From assembly GCA_001775555.1 (NCBI GenBank), contig MEXE01000016.1, positions 1 through 9,747 on the forward strand: a stretch of DNA of 9,747 nt, in the 5' to 3' direction. Made by a program: the position numbers and the translations under genes. Source of the DNA: Candidatus Amesbacteria bacterium RBG_19FT_COMBO_48_16. GTDB taxonomy: Bacteria; Patescibacteriota; Microgenomatia; CAZETR01; Amesbacteraceae. Shown here piece by piece: positions 5,900 through 9,747 of the stretch (its first letter is position 1; every line of letters begins with the position of its first letter). The notes below the pieces were generated by a model. That model did no database searches and was not told where the DNA came from. It worked only from the letters and a program-made list of their open reading frames with translations.

Positions 5900-6264
5900 G
5901 GTATCCTATTTTTAAACCACCCATCCACCATCTGACTGACTTTTTCCGGGCACCACCCCTTTACCTTAACCGGTACTCCAGGAGCTTCAAATTGGTCTTG
6001 TGTTCTTCTAAATTTCATCTGGTTTTCAGTCCCTAAAATTCCCCAAAAAACTGTTTTTACTCCCATCATTATTAACCCAATATTCAGACTTTCCGGATAA
6101 CTGCATGTCACTAAGAAGACTTTTTCTCCAGGTGACATATTTCTTATATCTCCCTCTGTTAGATCACCTATTGCCTGTCTCTTTAATTCACAACCCTCAC
6201 ATCTGACAAATTTATTAATCTGATCTTTCACTTCCAAGGATTTTCCACCCATATTACAGGACAT
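5872..6264 (-). CDS. Hypothetical protein, 130 aa, with CxxC motif
   Basis: I do not recognise this family. The product has five cysteines, including C22-E-G-C25 preceded by FVR and followed by ELKRQAIGDL, which could be half of a metal site. A hydrophobic stretch with an isoleucine/methionine-rich core, LNIGLIMMGVKTVFWGIL, lies near residues 60-77 and could be a buried strand-helix or a short membrane segment. ATG at 6264 is taken as the start; ATG at 6252 (MGGKSLEV) is equally possible, and neither has an SD. It starts 15 nt after the stop of the upstream small gene, so the two are probably co-transcribed. Its last codons lie over the rplL terminator. Confidence 0.6.
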   Translation of the reverse strand: MSCNMGGKSLEVKDQINKFVRCEGCELKRQAIGDLTEGDIRNMSPGEKVFLVTCSYPESLNIGLIMMGVKTVFWGILGTENQMKFRRTQDQFEAPGVPVKVKGWCPEKVSQMVDGWFKNRIPKNPTGLDR

Positions 6265-6279
6265 TATGCAACTACATTA

Positions 6280-6573
6280 TTAGGGCTGTTGGCGCAGGAA
6301 AGCACTTCTAGCCACTCCCAACAACCCAACTTGACTCAAAGCCAAACATGTTTCACTCCATTCCGGTTGCCCTGCAACCCTGGCCGACCTCAAAAGATTA
6401 GCCAAAAAGCCAAGATCATCACCATTTAAACCATCTTCCAGTATTTTTTTAGCCGCTACCTCCCCCACCACGGCTATCACAACTTCTGCTGGAACATTTG
6501 GCCCTCCTCGTCCTATTTTCCTATAAAAATCTTGCCTCGCCTCCCCTAATTGCTCAAGAGTCTTTTTCGGCAT
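6280..6573 (-). CDS. Hypothetical protein, 97 aa, probably helical
   Basis: I do not recognise this protein. It is predicted to be mostly alpha-helical, with an alanine/valine-rich helix PAEVVIAVVGEVAAKKILEDG at about 28-48 and leucine-rich helices in the second half. It has a single cysteine and no signal peptide or membrane anchor. ATG at 6573 is favoured because an extended -10 promoter ends 6 nt before it, which puts the predicted transcription start on the start codon. The mRNA would then be leaderless. It forms an apparent two-gene unit with the CxxC protein downstream, placed between mreB and the rplL terminator. Confidence 0.6.
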   Translation of the reverse strand: MPKKTLEQLGEARQDFYRKIGRGGPNVPAEVVIAVVGEVAAKKILEDGLNGDDLGFLANLLRSARVAGQPEWSETCLALSQVGLLGVARSAFLRQQP

Positions 6574-6579
6574 AGGGAG

Positions 6580-6588
6580 ATTATATCA
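6580..6588 (-). promoter_or_regulatory. Extended -10 promoter giving a leaderless transcript
   Basis: On the minus strand TGA-TATAAT (6588 to 6580) is a perfect extended -10. No convincing -35 is visible 16-18 bp upstream, which is normal for extended -10 promoters. The expected start is 6573, the A of the ATG of the 97-aa gene. Confidence 0.6.
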
Positions 6589-6613
6589 AACTCAAATATA
6601 AAGAATCTTAATC

Positions 6614-7618
6614 CTACCTCTTAGAAATTGATTTTTTATACAGGTCAAGGTTTTCTATGGCCAGCCCCGTCCCCCGCACCACACACAACAGCGGTTCTTC
6701 AGCCATGTGACAGGGTACACCGGTCAACTCCGTCATCAGCCTGTCGAAATTCCGTAAGGAAGATGTCCCCCCGCTCATCACAATTCCTTTATCAATAATA
6801 TCCGACGCCAGCTCCGGTGGCGTCTCTTCCAGCACTCCTTTTGCAGCCCCAACAATCTGTAACAAAGTAGGTCTTATAGCCTCAGTCATTTCTGTCGAAG
6901 ATACCGTCACCGCCCGCGGTAATCCCGTCACCGTATCCCGCCCCTTTACTTCCATTGTTTCCTCAGTCGGTAGTACTATGGCCGATCCGATTCTCAGTTT
7001 CACCTCCTCCGCGGTTGTCTCTCCCACCAGCAGATTATGATTCCTTTTCAAAAAAGATGCCACCGCTTCATCCACTTTATTCCCGGCTACTCTTACACTT
7101 TTGTGCACTACCACTCCTCCCAGCGAAATCACTGCCGCTTCAGTAGACCCGCCGCCCACATCGATAATCATACTGCCCGAAGCAGCGGCGATAGGAATTT
7201 TCGCCCCTATGGCAGCCGCCAGCGGCTCATCAATTAAATAAGCTACTTTGGCTCCCGCGGAAAGTGTCGCATCCAGTACCGCCCGCCTTTCCACCTGGGT
7301 TACACCCGCCGGCACGCAGATCATTACTTCCGGTTTGAACAATACTACCCGACCGCACACCTTCTGGATGAAATAAGACAGCATCGCCTCCGTCACCCGG
7401 TAATCGGCAATTACCCCGTCCCGCATCGGCCTCGAAGCCATGATGTTTCCCGGCGTCCGCCCCAGCATTTCTTTTGCCTCATTACCCACTGCCACCACCC
7501 GGTTGTCCTCCATCGTTACAGCCACTACCGTCGGTTCATTTAACATCATCCCGCGGCCAGCGAGCCAAACGAGGGAATTCGCAGTCCCTAGATCAATTCC
7601 GATCCTTTTTCTCAGCAT
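6614..7618 (-). CDS. mreB: Rod-shape-determining protein MreB
   Basis: MreB is the bacterial actin that polymerises under the membrane and directs cell-wall synthesis. The 334-aa product has normal length and the actin-fold nucleotide motifs: phosphate-1 GIDLGTANSLVW at 7-18, phosphate-2 IIDVGGGSTEAAVIS at 151-165, and the adenosine motif GIVMSGGTSSLRNF at about 278-291. The start is ATG at 7618, preceded by AGGAGG at a 3-nt spacing. An in-frame start further upstream would add a non-homologous tail, so it is rejected. mreC, mreD and rodA are not adjacent. The ATG overlaps the stop of an upstream 55-codon ORF (ATGCTGA), so translation of the two could be coupled. The promoter lies about 210 nt upstream. 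Confidence 0.95.
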   Translation of the reverse strand: MLRKRIGIDLGTANSLVWLAGRGMMLNEPTVVAVTMEDNRVVAVGNEAKEMLGRTPGNIMASRPMRDGVIADYRVTEAMLSYFIQKVCGRVVLFKPEVMICVPAGVTQVERRAVLDATLSAGAKVAYLIDEPLAAAIGAKIPIAAASGSMIIDVGGGSTEAAVISLGGVVVHKSVRVAGNKVDEAVASFLKRNHNLLVGETTAEEVKLRIGSAIVLPTEETMEVKGRDTVTGLPRAVTVSSTEMTEAIRPTLLQIVGAAKGVLEETPPELASDIIDKGIVMSGGTSSLRNFDRLMTELTGVPCHMAEEPLLCVVRGTGLAIENLDLYKKSISKR

Positions 7619-7779
7619 AAACCTCCTTTTGAAACACGCAAGCGCCGCCCTCCCCAACTCGCTCCGTAAGCCGTGAACGAATAGTTCTGTAAAGGCGAAC
7701 GGGAAGAGGGGGACGGGCCAGCAAGCCAAACGAGACTATTAGCCGTACCTAAATCAATCCCAATCCTTTTTCTAAGCAT
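7612..7779 (-). pseudogene. Truncated mreB duplicate (55 codons) in the mreB leader
   Basis: ATG at 7779 opens a frame whose first 21 residues are identical to the first 21 of MreB. Its stop TGA (7614-7612) overlaps the mreB ATG. Over those 63 bases the two copies differ at 11 positions in 9 codons, and all changes are silent, including a serine TCC/AGT switch. Homology ends at the shared GCTGGCC. The remaining 34 residues (PSPSSRSPLQNYSF onward) are not MreB-like and come from a GC-rich imperfect palindrome. It could be the remnant of a second mreB that lost its body, or a translated leader peptide for mreB. No close SD precedes it. Confidence 0.7.
7644..7716. repeat. GC-rich imperfect palindrome in the mreB leader
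   Basis: The outer arms CCGCCCTCCCC (left) and GGGGGACGGG (right) are roughly complementary. The centre GAAC-GAATA-GTTC (7675-7687) is a short hairpin. The minus-strand text begins TCCCCCTCTT and contains TTACGG and GCGAG, words also present in the two comM elements, but the full element is not collinear with them. It begins where homology between the mreB duplicate and mreB stops. Confidence 0.4.
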
Positions 7780-7781
7780 AG

Positions 7782-7801
7782 ATGATATAGATTGATATCA
7801 T
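7782..7801. repeat. Inverted repeat ahead of the truncated mreB copy
   Basis: ATGATAT (7782-7788) and ATATCAT (7795-7801) form a perfect 7-bp stem with a 6-base loop. It lies in the predicted leader of the mreB transcript, 2 nt ahead of the duplicate ATG. It could be an RNA hairpin or an operator; there is no evidence for either. Confidence 0.45.
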
Positions 7802-7834
7802 AAGATAGGTTATTTCCTCCCGAACTACAACCAG

Positions 7835-7863
7835 ATTAAATGCTACTTGGCAGGATTTGTCCA
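7835..7863 (-). promoter_or_regulatory. sigma70-type promoter of mreB
   Basis: On the minus strand TGGACA (7863-7858) and TTTAAT (7840-7835) match the -35 and -10 boxes at 5 of 6 bases each, with a 17-bp spacer. The expected start is about 7828. The -35 lies 8 bp from the start codon of the divergent PEGA gene, so control regions overlap. Confidence 0.65.
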
Positions 7864-7870
7864 GTACTGA

Positions 7871-9142
7871 ATGGTAAAATCGAAACCATCTATGCCTTCC
7901 GATTCCAAGTTCCGAATCATATTGTTTCTTTCCGGGCTGATATTCGTTCCTGTAGTCACTGTCCTCGTAATTTATTTCGCCCGGGGTTACCGGCCGGACT
8001 TTACCACCGGTCAAATCCAGCCTACCGGCCTCCTGGTCGCCCACTCCTATCCCGATGGCGCCCAGGTCTACCTTAACGGATCCCTCAAATCGGCTACAAA
8101 CTCCACCCTCAACCTGCCGCCCGGAACCTATCAGGTCCAAATCAAAAAAGACGGCTACCACTCTTGGCAAAAAAAATTATTGGTCGAAGCGGAAGTTGTC
8201 ACCCGGGCCACAGCCGTCCTCTTTCCCTCCACTCCCACTCTGAAAGCAATTACCACCACCGGAGCAACTCTTCCTGCCCTTTCCCCGGACGGAACCAAAG
8301 TCGCTTACATCCGCACCCCCTCGGCTCTATCACAGATATACACACTAGATATCACTGAATCACCCCTGGGCCTAATCAACCGTGAATCCAAACTCATCGC
8401 CACCCTCCCCGCAAACCACGAACTTAAAACGACGAACTACGAACTCCTTTGGTCCCCTGACTCCCGCCAAATTCTCATTATCGTCAACCCCCAGACAGCT
8501 TATCTGGTCACTCCTTCAGACCAGCAGTCACCGATCCAAACTGCTAACGCTGTAGTTATGCAAAACACCTGGACCCAAAGTCAAAAAGTAGTCGAGGCGG
8601 AAAAATTCCGCACTCTCCCGGTACCCCTGAAAGATTTACTTGCCTCTGCTTCCGCCCGACTGGTGTGGTCACCCAAGGAAAACCGCCTGCTCTACACTGC
8701 TACCGCCTCCGCAATACTTGCAGACAATATCATAAAGCCTCTTCTTGGCTCAAGTACCCAACCTCAAGAGAGGCAACTCAGCCCCGGAGGAGTATATGTC
8801 TACGACTTGGAAGAGGATCGCAACTTCAAAATTGACCAGCTCCCTCTCCCCACTCCTGCCGCCAAATCGGCAAAAAATACTGACTCTAGCTCCCTTCAGC
8901 CGGAAAACGCCGGTTGGTCCTGGTTCCCTACTTCCTCCCACCTCCTTAAAGTCGAAGCCAATACCATCACTATCATGGAATACGATGGGCAGAACCCCGC
9001 CGTAGTTTACACCGGCCCCCTCAGTGAACCAACAGCCATTCCCTACCCCTCCGCCAAACAGCTCCTAATCCTTACCAATCTCCAGCCCACTCCTGCCGCC
9101 GCTACACCCAGCGCCAATCTCTACGCCATCAGCCTCAGGTAA
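7871..9142 (+). CDS. Membrane-anchored PEGA-domain protein with TolB/WD40-like repeats
   Basis: The 423-aa product has a short cytoplasmic N-terminus and one transmembrane segment (about 14-37, FRIILFLSGLIFVPVVTVLV and on). An extracytoplasmic PEGA domain follows (about 51-118, with YPDGAQVYLNG, LPPGTYQVQIKKDGY). The rest has beta-propeller-like blades marked by LSPDGTKVAYI (137-147), LLWSPDSRQILI (192-203) and LVWSPKENRLLY. PEGA domains are found in surface proteins; the ligand here is unknown. ATG 7871 is used, but ATG 7892 (residue 8, MPSDSKF) is a good alternative because TGG-TAAAAT (7872-7880) resembles an extended -10 just ahead of it. No SD is visible for either. A 7-bp array encodes residues 183-192. 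The stop lies 1 nt from the 3' end of convergent tRNA-Arg. Confidence 0.88.
   Translation: MVKSKPSMPSDSKFRIILFLSGLIFVPVVTVLVIYFARGYRPDFTTGQIQPTGLLVAHSYPDGAQVYLNGSLKSATNSTLNLPPGTYQVQIKKDGYHSWQKKLLVEAEVVTRATAVLFPSTPTLKAITTTGATLPALSPDGTKVAYIRTPSALSQIYTLDITESPLGLINRESKLIATLPANHELKTTNYELLWSPDSRQILIIVNPQTAYLVTPSDQQSPIQTANAVVMQNTWTQSQKVVEAEKFRTLPVPLKDLLASASARLVWSPKENRLLYTATASAILADNIIKPLLGSSTQPQERQLSPGGVYVYDLEEDRNFKIDQLPLPTPAAKSAKNTDSSSLQPENAGWSWFPTSSHLLKVEANTITIMEYDGQNPAVVYTGPLSEPTAIPYPSAKQLLILTNLQPTPAAATPSANLYAISLR
8419..8446 (+). repeat. 7-bp-period array (CGAACNN) inside the PEGA gene
   Basis: CGAAC starts at 8419, 8433 and 8440, with one diverged unit at 8426, so the 7-bp step is kept. The units CGAACTT, CGAACTA and CGAACTC match those in rplJ. 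The encoded TTNYELL closely resembles TTNYQLL in L10, although the proteins are unrelated. Confidence 0.6.
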
Positions 9143-9143
9143 G

Positions 9144-9215
9144 TGTCCCCGCTCAGAATCGAACTGAGATTTAGGGTTTAGGAAACCCTTGTTCTGTCCG
9201 TTGAACTACGGGGAC
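9144..9215 (-). tRNA. tRNA-Arg (anticodon CCU)
   Basis: The 72-nt minus-strand sequence folds as a full cloverleaf. The acceptor GTCCCCG/CGGGGAC has discriminator A, the D stem is GTTC/GAAC and the anticodon stem is AGGGT/ACCCT with loop TTCCTAA. The T arm is CTCAG-TTCGATT-CTGAG. The anticodon CCT reads AGG. CCA is not encoded (ACTT follows). Confidence 0.93.
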
Positions 9216-9238
9216 GAATTCAAAAGAAACCCTCCTCT

Positions 9239-9244
9239 ATTTTA
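9239..9244 (-). promoter_or_regulatory. Likely -10 element of tRNA-Arg
   Basis: Minus-strand TAAAAT lies in TAGGGTAAAATA, about 24 nt upstream of the tRNA 5' end. The same 12-mer precedes tRNA-Pro on the other strand. No clear -35 is visible. Confidence 0.45.
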
Positions 9245-9298
9245 CCCTACTCTTCCCCCGGCCAGTACATTCCCTCTCTCCCTAAAAGCCCAATAGGG

Positions 9299-9304
9299 TA
9301 AAAT
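9299..9304 (+). promoter_or_regulatory. Likely -10 element of tRNA-Pro
   Basis: TAAAAT lies in TAGGGTAAAATA, 10 nt before the mature tRNA 5' end. The expected transcription start, about 9311, would give a very short 5' leader. No clear -35 is visible. Confidence 0.45.
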
Positions 9305-9314
9305 ATCACCAGCC

Positions 9315-9386
9315 CGGGGTGTGGTGCATCGGTAGCACATTCGGTTCGGGACCGAAAGGCAGAGGGTTCAATTCCCTCCACCCCGA
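9315..9386 (+). tRNA. tRNA-Pro (anticodon CGG)
   Basis: The 72-nt sequence folds as a full cloverleaf. The acceptor CGGGGTG/CACCCCG has discriminator A, the D stem is GTGC/GCAC and the anticodon stem is TTCGG/CCGAA with loop TTCGGGA. The T arm is GAGGG-TTCAATT-CCCTC. The anticodon CGG reads CCG. CCA is not encoded. Confidence 0.94.
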
Positions 9387-9389
9387 CTT

Positions 9390-9545
9390 TTCGACAAGTT
9401 CAAAGTCTTCGACCCTTTGAGATTAGAGAAAAACCCCGAGAAATTTTCTACCTTATTGGAAGCTCGAAGGCGTGAATTTCAAATCAAAGGCTGGCGAAGA
9501 GAAAAGAAAGAAAACCTAATAAAGTTCGGCAAGCCTCTTATCTAA
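9390..9545 (+). pseudogene. Probable C-terminal remnant of a GIY-YIG-type protein
   Basis: An open frame of 51 codons without ATG or GTG runs from the 3' end of tRNA-Pro to TAA at 9545. It reads like protein, not chance sequence: KNPEKFSTLLEARRREFQIK, then GWRREKKENLIKFGKPLI. The pattern R-E-x-Q-I-K-G-W-R-R-E-K-K-x-x-L-I is typical of the C-terminal part of short GIY-YIG nuclease-domain proteins. The catalytic GIY and YIG motifs are absent, so this piece is broken or 5'-truncated. The family call rests on one motif remembered from the family. It may instead be part of another small DNA-binding protein. Confidence 0.45.
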
Positions 9546-9747
9546 ACAAAATCTCCACCCACTGCCACAAACTGCCGGAGCATCCCCAGAAAACCTTTAA
9601 ACCCTCCTGATCCTATAGGACTATCAACCGAAATATTTGGGATTACATTCTCTTCTTTGTGAACACTTTTTTCTTCACCCGATACAACACTCAACTCTTG
9701 TTTCTTTAATATTCTGACTCTGGGGAGCTTTGCGAGTATCACACATT
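9542..9747 (-). CDS. Hypothetical ORF, possibly the C-terminus of a gene starting outside the window
   Basis: The frame is open from the right edge to TAG at 9542. The only in-window start is GTG at 9742, and the frame continues past it, so the true start is probably outside. The visible 66 residues (KLPRVRILKKQELSVVSGEE onward, glycine-rich near the end) match no family I know. It converges on the GIY-YIG-like remnant, whose stop codon it overlaps by a few bases. It could be non-coding. Confidence 0.3.
   Translation of the reverse strand, partial: CVILAKLPRVRILKKQELSVVSGEEKSVHKEENVIPNISVDSPIGSGGFKGFLGMLRQFVAVGGDFV

Noticed and set aside
6614..7729. Longer MreB starting at 7729 with an extra N-terminal tail
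   Set aside because: The added residues are not MreB-like and come from the palindrome and duplicate. ATG 7618 gives the standard N-terminus and has an AGGAGG just upstream.
7772..8170. 132-aa minus-strand frame overlapping the start of the PEGA gene
   Set aside because: It covers the PEGA domain coding sequence and the mreB promoter antisense, and shows no recognisable protein features.

Overview
The window looks like part of a streamlined bacterial genome, most likely a Candidate Phyla Radiation (Patescibacteria) member of the Microgenomates type. The clues are a ribosomal protein L1 with a long N-terminal extension, a membrane-anchored PEGA/TolB-like protein, tRNAs without encoded CCA, and short genes of which several lack a Shine-Dalgarno (SD) sequence. 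This is inference from gene style; no marker here fixes the lineage.

Layout. Positions 1-2323 hold two minus-strand DNA-uptake genes, dprA then comM, and comM runs off the left edge. A divergent intergenic region carries a good sigma70-type promoter for rplA (L1) on the plus strand. After rplA comes a 78-aa orphan gene with an excellent promoter and SD, then a secreted S8 (subtilisin-like) protease with no conventional start codon. Next comes an L10 autoregulatory leader with its own promoter, then rplJ (L10), rplL (L7/L12) and a rho-independent terminator. The usual rplK-rplA-rplJ-rplL order is thus broken: the orphan gene and protease lie between rplA and rplJ. From 5872 to 7779 the minus strand carries mreB and, downstream of it, two small unknown genes with their own leaderless-type promoter. 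Between the mreB promoter and mreB lies a 55-codon ORF that repeats the first 21 residues of MreB exactly, then ends across the mreB start codon. From 7871 a PEGA-domain protein is read on the plus strand. It is followed by tRNA-Arg(CCU) (minus), tRNA-Pro(CGG) (plus), a probable remnant of a GIY-YIG-like protein against the tRNA-Pro 3' end, and the edge of another minus-strand ORF.

The most unusual content is repeat structure. Two copies of a GC-rich palindromic element sit in frame, in the same orientation and reading frame, in surface-loop positions of comM. Degenerate tandem arrays with an exact 7-bp period occur in comM, rplJ (twice) and the PEGA gene, and make up most of the rplA 5' leader. 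The plus strand appears C-rich over G whichever strand is coding, which would put the ribosomal protein genes on the lagging strand if the skew reflects replication.
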